A stretch of 64,000 nt of DNA from Acetobacteraceae bacterium B3987 (GCA_026537415.1 JAFNMF010000001.1:365572-429571), one strand, 5' to 3'. Positions 48,679 to 58,633 are shown, counted from the stretch's first letter. Numbers and translations are program-made. Notes: a model not told the origin generated them from the letters alone.

Positions 48679-49139
48679 TGCCAACACATGCTGAACAGCG
48701 AGTCATTCCGTATTCTGCCGAGCAGCTGTTCGATCTGGTTGCGGATGTGGGTAAATATCCCGAGTTTTTGCCGTGGTGTGTACGGTCTGTTGTTCGGTCC
48801 CGAACGGAAGATGAGTTGCTAGCGGATTTGACGATTGGATTTGGCCCTTTTCGGGAGAGCTATACCAGTCGTGTTCGGTTGGAACGCCCTCATCGCATTA
48901 TTGTGGGTTATGAACGTGGCCCTTTTAAACATTTGAAGAATGTCTGGACCTTTACACCGGAAGGGCAGGGGTGTCGTGTTGATTTCTTCGTGGATTTTGA
49001 GTTTCGGTCCCGCCTGTTAAGGAATGCCATTGGCATGGTTTTCAATGAGGGCGTCCGGTTGATGGTCAAGGCGTTCATTACACGGGCCGGTAAAATTTAC
49101 GGTCCGCCCAAGGGGGAAACGGGTAGACAGGTTCCATAA
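48678..49139 (+). CDS. COQ10/RatA-family START-like protein
   Basis: A 153-residue protein of the COQ10 / polyketide cyclase group, starting with a YSAEQLFDLVADVGKYPEFLPWC motif and carrying VRLERPHRIIVGYERGPFKHLKNVWTF and a VDFFVDFEFRSRLLRNAIG helix. Family members bind ubiquinone and support respiration; the Escherichia homologue was also named RatA and linked to ribosome binding. Placement after lipA is common in alphaproteobacteria and fits a respiratory role. TGATG couples it to lipA. Confidence 0.88.
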   Translation: MPTHAEQRVIPYSAEQLFDLVADVGKYPEFLPWCVRSVVRSRTEDELLADLTIGFGPFRESYTSRVRLERPHRIIVGYERGPFKHLKNVWTFTPEGQGCRVDFFVDFEFRSRLLRNAIGMVFNEGVRLMVKAFITRAGKIYGPPKGETGRQVP

Positions 49140-49217
49140 AACACCTCTACCACCTAGCGATGGATTGAGAGTGTAGAAAACTGTTTTTTATGTAATATTT
49201 CTTTTAGAGATGCGCGA

Positions 49218-49246
49218 TTGTCTTGAGGAATTATTCGTCCTACACT
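49218..49246 (+). promoter_or_regulatory. Candidate promoter of the His-rich secreted peptide gene
   Basis: TTGTCT (49218-49223) and TACACT (49241-49246) are spaced by 17 bases in an AT-rich gap and would give a leader of about 35 bases. Each hexamer matches the consensus at four of six positions. Confidence 0.45.
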
Positions 49247-49287
49247 GTCCCCCGTCATCACATGGAAGGATGATTGAGGAGGATTTT

Positions 49288-49575
49288 ATGAAGAAGCTTT
49301 CCCTTTCTGCTATTGCTCTGATCGGCCTGACGGCTGCTGCTGCTCCGGCTTTTGCTGCTGATGCCCACACGGGTGCAGCTCATCATCATGGCCACCATCA
49401 TCATGGTAAGAAGTGCAACATGAAGCACGGCCAGAAGAAGGAAGACGGCAAGGCTCCGCAGGCTGCTGATGACCTGAACGCATCTTCCCTGCAGAAGTCT
49501 CAGCCGGCTACCCCGGCTCCGGCAGCTCCGGCTCAGCCTGCTGCTCCGGCCCCGGAAGCAGCTCCGGCTAACTGA
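49288..49575 (+). CDS. Small secreted His-rich, Ala/Pro-tailed protein of unknown function
   Basis: A 95-residue protein with a clear signal peptide: MKKLSLSAIALIGLTAAAA then PAFA, with likely cleavage before ADAHTG. The mature part has a histidine cluster HHHGHHHHGKK followed by CNMKHGQKK and an Ala/Pro tail (QPATPAPAAPAQPAAPAPEA). The His cluster with one Cys and one Met could bind metal ions in the periplasm; this is inference. GAGGAGG lies six bases before the ATG. It stands alone with a candidate promoter and a strong terminator, and codon use is rich in a few codons, suggesting high expression. Confidence 0.8.
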   Translation: MKKLSLSAIALIGLTAAAAPAFAADAHTGAAHHHGHHHHGKKCNMKHGQKKEDGKAPQAADDLNASSLQKSQPATPAPAAPAQPAAPAPEAAPAN

Positions 49576-49597
49576 TCCAGATCTATTTCTGGCAGTG

Positions 49598-49629
49598 AAA
49601 AGCGGTCCCTTATGGGGCCGCTTTTTTTT
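49598..49629 (+). terminator. Intrinsic terminator of the His-rich peptide gene
   Basis: AAAGCGGTCCC pairs with GGGGCCGCTTT around a four-base loop (49599-49624), one pair being G-U, and runs into eight T. Confidence 0.9.
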
Positions 49630-49646
49630 ATGTGTAGCTTCAGAAA

Positions 49647-51617
49647 TCAACGTCCCAGAAGAACGGCATAAAGGGACATATCCGCTACAATATGCTCGAT
49701 ATAGGATCGTGTTTCTTTGTAGGGGATGAGGAGAATCCAGCGTAACAGAGCGTCTTCATCTGCAAGGGTGGGAGATGTAGGGCTGTTCATCTGGTCCTGC
49801 CATTGCTTAGAGCGGCCCGGGCCAGCGTTATAGGCGGCGAGCGTATAAGGAAGAACCTGCCCAAACCGAATATGAAGGTCCTCCATAAAGAGGCTGCCAA
49901 GCGTTGTATTAATGTTCGGGTCGAGCAGGTCAGCAGGTGATGTCAGTCGGAAAGGGAGAGAGTGCTGTTTAGCTGTCTGTATGGCTGTAGGAAGGAGAAG
50001 CTGAGTAAGCCCAAGTGCATGGCGGGGACTGACGGCCTGCTCATCCATGCTGCTTTCTTGACGAATTAGGGCAGGTATAAGACTTCGGGGTAGAGACGTA
50101 GGGAATATGACACTGGGTGTGGGGTAACCACCCGGATAAAAGGCGATGCCTTGTCGTGCGAGTTGGCGGGCTGCCAAAATGGAAGGTTTGGGCAAACCAA
50201 GTGTAACGGCCAGTCGTGCAATGGCAGGTTGCCCCGCTTTGTCATCCTGCGTTCTTCCTAGAAGATAACTCATGAACAGGGTGGCGTTCTTGCGGTCACC
50301 TGCTCGTTGGAGCTGTGTGGCTGCGTTTACCAGATCAGGGCGAGGTAGCTGTTTGCTACCTACTGGCATGGGGGGCAGTGCTGCAAGCTGCTGTTTTAGC
50401 GGCGCAAGAAAGCTCATGTCCCGATTGGTAGTCGATAGCAACGCCGTGTGCGTCCGACGTGCAAGAGCCATCTGCCCATAGAAGGTTGTCGGGAGTGCCG
50501 CCGCTTTTTTGTAAAAAGACGTAGCCTGATCTGGGTGCTGGCTTTCCATGCTACGGGCGAGCCAGTAGAGGCCGGCCGCTCGATGGTTTAGGTCTGTTTC
50601 TTTTGCCAAGGCTCGGAAATGTGAGGCAGCCTGATCTGGGATATGCAGCAAAGTGAGGGCAATATACCCAGCCATCAGGTGGCTATCAGGCGTTTGTTCC
50701 GCTGCGGGTAAAGCGTTTAGCAGGGCAAATCCCGTCTGCGCTGCGTCGCTTCGCTCTGTTCGGAGTAGGGCACGCACAAAATCTGTACGTTCATCCTGCC
50801 ATTGTGTGGCGGTCGGGGCGGAGAGGGTAGTCGTGGACGTTCTAGGGAATGATTGCTGCCAGAGCTGAGAGGCTTCATCCAGACGGTTATGGATGCGGAG
50901 ATATTTTACTCTGTAATAACGCAGCATGGCGTCGCTGCTAGATGCCTGCTTCTGGAAAGAGGTATCTGCCTCTGCTGTAGCAAAGCGGTTGGCCAGTCGT
51001 GCAGTCAGAACAGGACGGAGAGCGGTTGCCGTTCGTTGTAACTGCTGTCGGGCGAGGGATGCTGGTCCTGTGCGTTCCAACCGTTCGTACCGTTTCAGCT
51101 CATCATCAGGGGTGAGATAGGATGAGAAGCGGGAGAGAAAGAGGTTTACCTCTCCAGCAGTCATGTCCGCTTCCCTCCAGAGCCGCCGGGCTTGTGATGG
51201 GAGGTCCGGCAGGTAGGAAGCGCAGATAGTAAGAAGGTCGCTGCGTGTTATGGGAAAAGCAGGACATAGGTTTTGTCGGGTTTGCGTAGAATTATCGGTT
51301 AGTAGAGCATGTTCATACCGACTTTCGATGCGTCTCTGTAAAGGCCAAGCAGGTTGTTGGCGAAGGAACGCTGCGTAACGCTGCGCTGGATAGGCGGCAC
51401 CGTTCGGGGCGGTCAGAGCCTTCCATTCCATGAGTCGGGTAGAAGACGATGGCAGATGTTGGGTGGCACTTATTCCCAGTTCATCTTCCAGAGAGCCGGT
51501 AGTCTCACCCCATGCGCTCACGGTAGGGCAGACCGTGGCGATAGCCATCAGGAGCCTGACAGTAATCCAACAGGACTTGTCTGGAAGGTTAATGGACAGT
51601 CGGGAAGCGGATATCAT
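49647..51617 (-). CDS. Soluble lytic murein transglycosylase (Slt70-like)
   Basis: Cleaves peptidoglycan glycan strands in the periplasm. The 656-residue protein has a signal peptide (about 1-36, ending TVCPTVSA), a long alpha-superhelical region of short repeats (about 40-480), and a C-terminal SLT domain with catalytic Glu521 in LIRQESSMDEQAVSP, HALGLTQLLLPTA, and PYTLAAYNAGPGRSKQW. AGGG five bases ahead supports the ATG at 51617, which overlaps the terC-like gene by 29 bases; an upstream ATG at 51653 is less likely. Length fits Slt70-type enzymes. Confidence 0.92.
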   Translation of the reverse strand: MISASRLSINLPDKSCWITVRLLMAIATVCPTVSAWGETTGSLEDELGISATQHLPSSSTRLMEWKALTAPNGAAYPAQRYAAFLRQQPAWPLQRRIESRYEHALLTDNSTQTRQNLCPAFPITRSDLLTICASYLPDLPSQARRLWREADMTAGEVNLFLSRFSSYLTPDDELKRYERLERTGPASLARQQLQRTATALRPVLTARLANRFATAEADTSFQKQASSSDAMLRYYRVKYLRIHNRLDEASQLWQQSFPRTSTTTLSAPTATQWQDERTDFVRALLRTERSDAAQTGFALLNALPAAEQTPDSHLMAGYIALTLLHIPDQAASHFRALAKETDLNHRAAGLYWLARSMESQHPDQATSFYKKAAALPTTFYGQMALARRTHTALLSTTNRDMSFLAPLKQQLAALPPMPVGSKQLPRPDLVNAATQLQRAGDRKNATLFMSYLLGRTQDDKAGQPAIARLAVTLGLPKPSILAARQLARQGIAFYPGGYPTPSVIFPTSLPRSLIPALIRQESSMDEQAVSPRHALGLTQLLLPTAIQTAKQHSLPFRLTSPADLLDPNINTTLGSLFMEDLHIRFGQVLPYTLAAYNAGPGRSKQWQDQMNSPTSPTLADEDALLRWILLIPYKETRSYIEHIVADMSLYAVLLGR

Positions 51618-52227
51618 GGTAGCCCTGATAGAGAAGATGCAGGCTAAGGCCAATCATAATCACAAGCCCCGCCCATCCTAACCAACGCATACGAAGTAGG
51701 AGAGTCGGTGTGTGTATGACGCCTACGGCGATGAAGAGGATGGAGATGACCAGCCCAATGATGAGAATGGTATGGTGATGGATTGAGACGCAGGCGATAG
51801 CAAGAATATTGTCCAGCCCGAGGGCAAGATCGGCAATGATGATCTTGGGTATGGCCTCGGCCAGACTGGTTGAGTGGCTGCTTGCTTCCTCTGGGGAAGA
51901 GGTGGTGAGGGTACGGTATAAGGTCCAGCTCGTCCATAATAGCAGGATACCAGCTACGACCTTGGTGTAAGAAAATACAAGAAGGTCGCTCAGAATGAGG
52001 GTTAATCCTATTCTGAGAAAAGCAGCCAGAGCCGTACCAAACAGCAGGGCCTGTCGCCTGTACTGCCGTATCTCGGTCTGTGTTTCTTGCAAATGGAGCG
52101 TCTCATCGGTTCCGGCAGGTCTGATGCTGTCTATGATCTTTTTGAGGATGACCACATTATAGCCGCTAAGGGCCAGATTCAGGAGAATGGTCAGACAGAC
52201 CATCAGGATGAAATAGGAAAGAGACAT
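51589..52227 (-). CDS. TerC/YjbE-family membrane protein
   Basis: A 212-residue inner membrane protein with about six to seven helices. It carries the TerC-type signatures LNLALSGYNVVILKKI (about 16-31) and IIADLALGLDNILAIA (about 128-143), which in this superfamily hold the metal-coordinating acidic residues. YjbE/TerC proteins are linked to manganese or other metal export, but the substrate here is inferred only. Its 3' end overlaps the transglycosylase start, so the two are probably co-transcribed; functional linkage is unknown. Confidence 0.85.
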   Translation of the reverse strand: MSLSYFILMVCLTILLNLALSGYNVVILKKIIDSIRPAGTDETLHLQETQTEIRQYRRQALLFGTALAAFLRIGLTLILSDLLVFSYTKVVAGILLLWTSWTLYRTLTTSSPEEASSHSTSLAEAIPKIIIADLALGLDNILAIACVSIHHHTILIIGLVISILFIAVGVIHTPTLLLRMRWLGWAGLVIMIGLSLHLLYQGYHDIRFPTVH

Positions 52228-52454
52228 GATCGCACTTATCGTGTTGCAGTGTCTGGCCTGTATCGTTGTTTACCAAACCATTATAGACAGAAAAGGTTCT
52301 CGATGTGGTAAAATGATTATTTCAGTAAAGGGGACGGGAAGCCATCCCGTGTGTTATCTTGCAAAAGCCGCTTCCTTTTCCCCGTAAGCTCTGGGCAAAG
52401 AGGGGGTATTTGGGGTAATCAGGTCAGGATTGCTTTTCCTGCAGGAGTTACGTC

Positions 52455-53786
52455 ATGGTTCCCCGCTATTCCCGTCCTCGGATGACGGCCATCTGGTCCC
52501 CGGTCAATCGTTACCGCATCTGGTTCGAGATTGAGGCTCTGGCCTGTGAGGCTCTGGCCCGTAGAGGGGAGATACCGGAAGAGGCTGCCAAAATCATCCG
52601 TACAAAGGGTGATGAGGCTATGGCTGCGTTTTCTGATGCCGATGTGGCACGGATTGACGAGATTGAAGCTGAAACCCGTCATGACGTTATTGCTTTCCTG
52701 ACATGGCTGGCAGAGAAGGTCGGGCCGGAAAGCCGTTTTGTCCACATGGGGATGACGTCTTCTGATGTTCTGGATACCTGTCTTGCTGTGCAGCTGACAC
52801 AGGCAACTGATCTTCTGCTTGAAGATATGGATATCCTTCTTGCTGCGTTGAAGAAGCGTGCCTACGAGCATAAACAGACTGTCACCATTGGTCGCAGCCA
52901 CGGTATTCATGCCGAGCCGATGAGCTTCGGGCAGAAGCTGGCTGGACATTATGCTGAGTTCGCTCGTAATCGCCGCCGTCTTGAGGTGGCGCGTGAGGAA
53001 ATTGCCGTTTGTGCTATTTCCGGTGCCGTGGGGACTTATGCTCATATCGCACCAGAGGTTGAGGAGTATGTTGCCGAGCGTCTGGGGCTGAAAGCAGAGT
53101 CCGTTTCCACGCAGGTGATTCCTCGGGATCGCCATGCTGCTTTCTTCTGTGCGCTGGGCGTCATCGCCAGCGGTATTGAGCGGCTGGCAACAGAAGTGCG
53201 TCACCTTCAGCGGTCTGAAGTGCGTGAGGCTGAAGAATTCTTCCATGCCGGGCAGAAGGGTAGCTCGGCCATGCCGCACAAGCGGAACCCGGTTCTGTCT
53301 GAGAATCTGACAGGTCTGGCCCGTCTGATCCGTTCTTATGTCACACCGGCACTGGAGAATGTGGCCCTTTGGCATGAGCGTGATATCAGCCATTCTTCCG
53401 TGGAGCGGAACATTTGCCCGGATGGCACCATTACGCTGGACTTCGCTCTGGCCCGTCTCTCCGGAATGATGGAGAAGCTGGTAGTTTATCCGGATCAGAT
53501 GATCGCCAATGTGGAAAGCCTGGGTGGTGTCGTCCATTCTGGCGAAGTGCTTCTGGTGCTGGCCCGTGCAGGCATTTCCCGTGAGGATGCCTATCGTATT
53601 GTTCAGCGTGCTGCCATGGCAACATGGACGAAGCTGGGCACATCTGAGGGTCGGACCTTCCGTGAAAATCTGGAAGCGGACCCAGAAGTGGCTCAGCGGG
53701 TTGAAAAGGCCGTGCTTGATGATGCGCTGGACCCGGCGCGGCATCTTCGTGCTGTGGACCAGATATTTACCCGCGTTTTCGGCTGA
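52455..53786 (+). CDS. purB: Adenylosuccinate lyase
   Basis: Acts twice in purine synthesis: on SAICAR and on adenylosuccinate. The 443-residue protein has TRHDVIAFLTWLAEKVG, HMGMTSSDVLDT, GRSHGIHAEPMSFG with a catalytic His, and the fumarase/aspartase signature GSSAMPHKRNPV near residue 275. AGGAG precedes the ATG. It is followed by the purC operon after 107 bases. Confidence 0.97.
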   Translation: MVPRYSRPRMTAIWSPVNRYRIWFEIEALACEALARRGEIPEEAAKIIRTKGDEAMAAFSDADVARIDEIEAETRHDVIAFLTWLAEKVGPESRFVHMGMTSSDVLDTCLAVQLTQATDLLLEDMDILLAALKKRAYEHKQTVTIGRSHGIHAEPMSFGQKLAGHYAEFARNRRRLEVAREEIAVCAISGAVGTYAHIAPEVEEYVAERLGLKAESVSTQVIPRDRHAAFFCALGVIASGIERLATEVRHLQRSEVREAEEFFHAGQKGSSAMPHKRNPVLSENLTGLARLIRSYVTPALENVALWHERDISHSSVERNICPDGTITLDFALARLSGMMEKLVVYPDQMIANVESLGGVVHSGEVLLVLARAGISREDAYRIVQRAAMATWTKLGTSEGRTFRENLEADPEVAQRVEKAVLDDALDPARHLRAVDQIFTRVFG

Positions 53787-53893
53787 ATAGTCTGACCGGG
53801 ACTTCCGGTCTGATCGCAGGCTCGTCTAAGGGTATTTAGCTGTGCTAGGATACCCGGACAGCCTGTAGGTGCATCGAGTAAGGATTGAATGGT

Positions 53894-54655
53894 ATGGCTC
53901 GCCGTCGGCAGATTTATGAGGGAAAAGCCAAGATCATTTTTGAAGGGCCGGAACCGGGGACGGTTGTCCAGTACTTCAAGGATGATGCAACGGCTGGGAA
54001 TGGGGCCAAGAGTGGTATCATTACCGGTAAGGGTGTCCTTAATAATCGGATCAGTGAATATCTGATGCAGCGTCTAGGGGAGTTGGGTATCCCCACACAT
54101 TTTATCCGCAGCTTGAACATGCGTGAGCAGCTGGTGCGGGAGGTGGAGATCATTCCGCTGGAGGTCGTGGTCCGTAACGTCGTGGCTGGCTCTCTCTCTA
54201 AACGATTTGGTCTGCCGGAAGGTGAGCGTCTGCCCCGTACTCTTGTGGAATATTACTACAAGAATGACGAGTTGAATGATCCGCTGATCTCTGAAGAACA
54301 TATCGCCACGTTCGGCTGGGCGCACCCACAAGAGCTTGAGGAGATTCAGAGCCTTGCGCTACGGGTGAATGATTTCCTGTGTGGCTTGTTCACGGGTGTC
54401 GGCATCACATTGGTTGATTTCAAGCTGGAGTTCGGTCGTCTCTGGCAGGGTGATGAAATGCGTATTGTGTTGGCTGATGAGATTTCGCCAGACAATTGCC
54501 GCCTGTGGGATAGCCGAACACAGGAGAAAATGGACAAGGACAGGTTCCGTCGGGATATGGGGGGAGTAGGCGAGGCTTATCAGGAAGTAGCACGCCGCCT
54601 CGGTATCCTCCCAGAACATGGGCAAGGTGAGAACGTAGCTGCGGAGGGTGTGTAA
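53894..54655 (+). CDS. purC: Phosphoribosylaminoimidazole-succinocarboxamide synthase
   Basis: Ligates aspartate to CAIR to make SAICAR. The 253-residue protein has [21 protein letters not shown], the [13 protein letters not shown] signature, [16 protein letters not shown], and LVDFKLEFG with [12 protein letters not shown]. The ATG at 53894 gives the family start ([12 protein letters not shown]); a TTG at 53885 is a weaker choice. TAATG couples it to purS, opening a six-gene run. Confidence 0.96.
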   Translation: MARRRQIYEGKAKIIFEGPEPGTVVQYFKDDATAGNGAKSGIITGKGVLNNRISEYLMQRLGELGIPTHFIRSLNMREQLVREVEIIPLEVVVRNVVAGSLSKRFGLPEGERLPRTLVEYYYKNDELNDPLISEEHIATFGWAHPQELEEIQSLALRVNDFLCGLFTGVGITLVDFKLEFGRLWQGDEMRIVLADEISPDNCRLWDSRTQEKMDKDRFRRDMGGVGEAYQEVARRLGILPEHGQGENVAAEGV

Positions 54656-54897
54656 TGAAGGTCAGGGTTTTTGTCTCTCTAAAGGATGGTGTGCTGGACC
54701 CACAGGGTAAGGCAGTGGAACATGCGTTGCATTCTCTTGGTTTCGAGGGTGCTTCTGATGTGCGGATCAGCCGTGTAGTTGATTTGCATGTGAAGGCTGA
54801 TAATGCTGAGACGGCCAAAGCTAAGGGAGCGGAGATGGCCCGTGCCCTTCTGGCAAATGAGGTGATCGAGGATTTCCATGTAGAGGTAGCCGGATGA
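54655..54897 (+). CDS. purS: Phosphoribosylformylglycinamidine synthase subunit PurS
   Basis: An 80-residue small subunit that bridges PurL and PurQ in the three-part FGAM synthase. It begins KVRVFVSLKDGVLDPQGKAVEHALHSLGF and has VDLHVKADNAETAKAKGAEMARALLANEVIEDF, the complete PurS fold. It overlaps purC by one base and the next gene by four bases. That next gene, not purQ, is the unusual neighbour. Confidence 0.96.
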   Translation: MKVRVFVSLKDGVLDPQGKAVEHALHSLGFEGASDVRISRVVDLHVKADNAETAKAKGAEMARALLANEVIEDFHVEVAG

Positions 54898-55664
54898 AGA
54901 AACCTATTCGACAAACAGGGTTTGCCCTGCTTTTTAGTGTGGCCTGTGTGTTTCTGGGAACAGCGGCTCATGCACAGCGTATTTCCGCCCTTTCCGGGGA
55001 TGGGTTGAGTAGCCTATGCCACAAAGAGTCCAAACGGGCGGCTTGTGGTGCTTATTTGGCCGGTGTTGTAGATGGCGCAGCATGGTCCCAGAGCTTTGGA
55101 GCTTTGGTTGGGAACCGCCCTGCGACAGCTTTCTGTCTTCCAGTAGGGATCAAGGGGATTCAGGTGCGGTCTCTCGTAGTCGGCTGGTTGGCTGGGCATG
55201 AGAGCGCAGCCAACCAGCCTGCTGGTCGTGCTGTTTATCAGGCTCTTCATGATAACTATACGTGCCCCACAGGGATGGCTGGCATGTATGTTGAGCAGCG
55301 TGCAGAAGCTCAGAATATTTCTTCCCTGCCGGGCCGCGGCCTTGTTTCCATGTGTACGCATGATAGTGGCCTTCTTGCTTGTGATGGCTATCTGGCTGGT
55401 ACGATGGACAGCGAAGTCTGGGCGCGCAATTACTCCACGGTCGAAGGTGTTCATACGCCAGTGGCTTTCTGCGTTCCGAAGGAGATCCGGGGGGCACAGC
55501 TCCGGGCTCTGGTTGTTGGGTGGTTTGCCGGTCACGACGATGCCATGAATGAACCCGCCGGGCGTGGCATTTACCGGGCTCTGCATGACAATTATCCGTG
55601 TTCTTCTACGGTACGGCCTATCGTATCGGCACCAGTGGGTCAGTCAGGGGACGGTAGACAGTAA
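54894..55664 (+). CDS. Secreted protein with two tandem Rap1a/Tai-like domains, inside the pur operon
   Basis: A 256-residue protein with a signal peptide (MKKPIRQTGFALLFSVACVF continuing to TAAHA, cleavage before QRISAL). The mature part is two copies, about 28-123 and 139-238, of one roughly 95-residue unit: an LSSLC start, a CGAYLAG or CDGYLAG core, FCLP or FCVP, a QLRALVVGW-type helix ending GHE/GHD, then PAGRxxYxALHDNYxC. Each unit has four cysteines, suggesting disulfides. This pattern matches Rap1a/Tai, a family named for type VI secretion immunity proteins, although most members have no known role. It overlaps purS by ATGA and abuts purQ, so it is co-translated with purine genes. Confidence 0.8.
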   Translation: MKKPIRQTGFALLFSVACVFLGTAAHAQRISALSGDGLSSLCHKESKRAACGAYLAGVVDGAAWSQSFGALVGNRPATAFCLPVGIKGIQVRSLVVGWLAGHESAANQPAGRAVYQALHDNYTCPTGMAGMYVEQRAEAQNISSLPGRGLVSMCTHDSGLLACDGYLAGTMDSEVWARNYSTVEGVHTPVAFCVPKEIRGAQLRALVVGWFAGHDDAMNEPAGRGIYRALHDNYPCSSTVRPIVSAPVGQSGDGRQ

Positions 55665-56363
55665 ATGAAAACAGGTATCGTTGTTTTTCCGGGCACCAAT
55701 CGGGAGCGTGACATGGCTCAGGCCTTCCGGGTGGTATCCGGCAAGGCACCGCAGATGCTCTGGCATCAGCAGGATAATGTCGATGGGCTGGACCTGATTG
55801 TTCTTCCCGGTGGCTTCAGCTTTGGTGATTATCTCCGGAGTGGGGCCATGGCGGCTCACTCACCCATTATGCAGGCCGTGCGCCGGTTTGCTGAAAAGGG
55901 TGGTTATGTTCTTGGTGTGTGCAACGGGTTCCAGATTCTGACGGAAGCCCAGATGTTGCCGGGTGCCCTCCTGCGGAATGCGGGTATGCGCTTTCTGTCT
56001 CAGGATTGTCATCTGAAGGTCGAAGGGCGTGATAGTATTTTCACGTCTGGCTGGAAGCATGGCGATGTTTTCCGTGCCCCTCTGGCTCATGGGGATGGCA
56101 ACTATACGGCCTCTCCCGATATGCTGGACCGTCTGGAAGGTGAGGGGCGTGTTGCGTTCCGTTACTGCACGGCAGAAGGTCATGTAAAAGACAGTGACGA
56201 GCATGTGAACATGAATGGCAGTGCCCGTTCCATTGCCGGTGTTTTGAGTGAGAACCGCCGTGTTTGTGGCCTGATGCCGCATCCTGAAAATCTGACGGAA
56301 GAGATCCTCGGCGGTACGGATGGTTTGCCGCTCTTTACTGGGATCATGGAGGCACTGGGCTGA
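55665..56363 (+). CDS. purQ: Phosphoribosylformylglycinamidine synthase glutaminase subunit PurQ
   Basis: Provides ammonia to PurL. The 232-residue class I amidotransferase has [37 protein letters not shown], the nucleophile Cys in [11 protein letters not shown], and [12 protein letters not shown] with the His-Glu pair. It begins at the base after the preceding stop and overlaps purL by one base (TGATG). Confidence 0.97.
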   Translation: MKTGIVVFPGTNRERDMAQAFRVVSGKAPQMLWHQQDNVDGLDLIVLPGGFSFGDYLRSGAMAAHSPIMQAVRRFAEKGGYVLGVCNGFQILTEAQMLPGALLRNAGMRFLSQDCHLKVEGRDSIFTSGWKHGDVFRAPLAHGDGNYTASPDMLDRLEGEGRVAFRYCTAEGHVKDSDEHVNMNGSARSIAGVLSENRRVCGLMPHPENLTEEILGGTDGLPLFTGIMEALG

Positions 56364-58606
56364 TGACAGCAGCACCTGTTGATATTGAGCTTGCACGTTC
56401 CTTCGGTCTGAAAGATGACGAATATGCGACCGTGCTGAACATCATGGGGCGGACACCAAGCCTGACAGAGCTTGGTATTTTCTCCGTCATGTGGTCGGAG
56501 CATTGTTCTTATAAGTCATCTCGCCTTCATTTGAAGACATTGCCGACTAAGGCTCCGTGGGTCATTCATGGCCCGGGTGAAAATGCCGGTGTGATTGACA
56601 TTGGGGAAGGTCTGGCAGCCGTCTTCAAGATGGAAAGCCACAACCACCCGTCTTTCATCGAACCTTATCAGGGGGCGGCTACGGGCGTGGGCGGTATTCT
56701 GCGTGATGTGTTCACGATGGGGGCCCGTCCCATTGCCAATCTGAATGCTCTGCGTTTTGGTGACCCCGCCCATAAAGATACAAAGCGTGTCGTGGATGGC
56801 GTTGTCCGCGGGATTGGCGGTTATGGTAACTGCATGGGTGTACCGACTGTCGGCGGTGAGGTGAACTTCCACTCCTCCTATAACTGCAACCCGCTGGTCA
56901 ATGCGATGACGGTCGGGATTGCTCGACAGGACCGCATCTTCCTGTCTGCTGCGGCTGGTGTGGGCAATCCTGTTGTCTATGTCGGCTCCAAGACAGGCCG
57001 TGATGGTATTCACGGTGCTACGATGTCCTCCGCTGAGTTCGATTCTGAATCCAGCTCCAAGCGGCCAACCGTGCAGGTGGGGGACCCCTTCACCGAAAAG
57101 CTGCTGCTGGAAGCCTGCCTTGAACTGATGGCAACCGATGCGGTGATTTCCATTCAGGATATGGGTGCCGCCGGGCTGACCTCATCCGCTGTGGAAATGG
57201 CTAGCAAGGGTGGGGTTGGGATTGATCTGGAGCTTGATCACGTCCCGCAGCGTGAAACCAACATGCACGCCTATGAGATGATGCTCTCGGAGAGTCAGGA
57301 GCGTATGCTCATGGTGCTTCGTCCGGACCGGACAGAAGAGGCACGCAAGATTTTCGAGAAGTGGGAACTGGATTTCGCCATTGTCGGTAAGCTGACAGAT
57401 AGTGGGCGGATTACGGTGCGGCATAAAGGGAAGGTCGAGGCGGATATTCCGCTTGGTCCGCTGGCTGATGAAGCCCCCATTTATGACCGTCCGACCGTGC
57501 CGTACGAGCGTCAGCCTGCTCTGGTTCCCCCGGCTGACCCGTGTGGTATCGAGAAGGGATTGAGCCGCCTTTTGGCAGGTGCCAACGGGGCATCCCGTGC
57601 GTGGATATGGAACCAGTATGACAGCGGTGTTGGCGGGCAGACCGTACAGCGTCCCGGTGGTGCTGATGCAGCCATCGTCCGGGTGGAGGGGACAGACCGT
57701 GGCCTCGCCATGACAACGGATTGTACGCCACGTTATGGTCAGGCTGACCCTTACATTGGCGGTGCGCAGGCTGTGTTGGAAGTGTGGCGTAATCTGACAG
57801 CCACAGGTGCTAAGCCTCTGGCCATGACGGATAACCTAAACTTCGCCAGCCCGGAAAATCCACGCATCATGGCCCAGTTCGTTGAAGCCGTGAAGGGCAT
57901 TGGCGATGCGGGTCGTGCGCTGGATTTCCCGGTCGTCAGTGGTAACGTCTCCCTGTACAACGAGACCCGTGCTGATGATGGTTCCGTGACGGCCATTCAG
58001 CCAGCCCCCGTGATTGGCGGTGTGGGTGTTCTGGATGATGTACGGAAAGCCGTTGGTCTGGCTATGCCGCAGGAAGGTGAACTTCTTCTTGTTGGTGAGA
58101 CGAAGGGGGAACTCGGTCAGTCCATGTGGCTGAAAGAAATCCTCGGCCGTGAAGAAGGGGCACCGCCGCCAGTTGATTTTGCCGCAGAGCGTCGGAATGG
58201 TGATTTCGTGCGTGAGCAGATTCAGCATGGTGCTGTTGAGGCCTGCCATGACGTGGCAGATGGTGGCCTGATTGTTGCCGTGGCAGAGATGGCCATGGCA
58301 GGCGGTACGGGATGTGTTCTGGAGAAAGGTCCGGCTGGGCTACCAGAGCATGTTTACTGGTTTGCTGAAGATCAGGCTCGGTATGTGCTGGCCACAAAGC
58401 AGGCTGATACGGTGCTGAAAGCTGCGCAGGCGGCTGGTGTACCGGTGGTCCGTCTGGGGCGTATCGGTGGCGATGCGCTGGCACTTGATGGTGTCATGAC
58501 TGTACCAGTTCAGCATCTTCGTCAGCAGCATGGTTCTTTCTTCCCTCGCTTTATCGGGCAGGCTGAAGACGATGCTCCGGTTGTGCATCTGGATGAAATA
58601 TCCTGA
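56363..58606 (+). CDS. purL: Phosphoribosylformylglycinamidine synthase subunit PurL
   Basis: ATP-dependent catalytic subunit that makes FGAM. The 747-residue size is that of the small PurL which needs PurS and PurQ. It has [96 protein letters not shown] and [21 protein letters not shown]. Both ATP/FGAR half-domains are intact. bolA follows 27 bases later. Confidence 0.97.
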   Translation: MTAAPVDIELARSFGLKDDEYATVLNIMGRTPSLTELGIFSVMWSEHCSYKSSRLHLKTLPTKAPWVIHGPGENAGVIDIGEGLAAVFKMESHNHPSFIEPYQGAATGVGGILRDVFTMGARPIANLNALRFGDPAHKDTKRVVDGVVRGIGGYGNCMGVPTVGGEVNFHSSYNCNPLVNAMTVGIARQDRIFLSAAAGVGNPVVYVGSKTGRDGIHGATMSSAEFDSESSSKRPTVQVGDPFTEKLLLEACLELMATDAVISIQDMGAAGLTSSAVEMASKGGVGIDLELDHVPQRETNMHAYEMMLSESQERMLMVLRPDRTEEARKIFEKWELDFAIVGKLTDSGRITVRHKGKVEADIPLGPLADEAPIYDRPTVPYERQPALVPPADPCGIEKGLSRLLAGANGASRAWIWNQYDSGVGGQTVQRPGGADAAIVRVEGTDRGLAMTTDCTPRYGQADPYIGGAQAVLEVWRNLTATGAKPLAMTDNLNFASPENPRIMAQFVEAVKGIGDAGRALDFPVVSGNVSLYNETRADDGSVTAIQPAPVIGGVGVLDDVRKAVGLAMPQEGELLLVGETKGELGQSMWLKEILGREEGAPPPVDFAAERRNGDFVREQIQHGAVEACHDVADGGLIVAVAEMAMAGGTGCVLEKGPAGLPEHVYWFAEDQARYVLATKQADTVLKAAQAAGVPVVRLGRIGGDALALDGVMTVPVQHLRQQHGSFFPRFIGQAEDDAPVVHLDEIS

Positions 58607-58633
58607 GAGAAGGCAGATAAGGAGGTTTCGACC

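Noticed and set aside
53794-53810. GACCGG/CCGGTC hairpin after purB
   Set aside because: Only 6 bp and without a T-run, so too weak to call a terminator.
54894-55664. Type VI secretion immunity system
   Set aside because: No effector or type VI genes are nearby; only domain resemblance supports it, so no toxin-immunity role is claimed.
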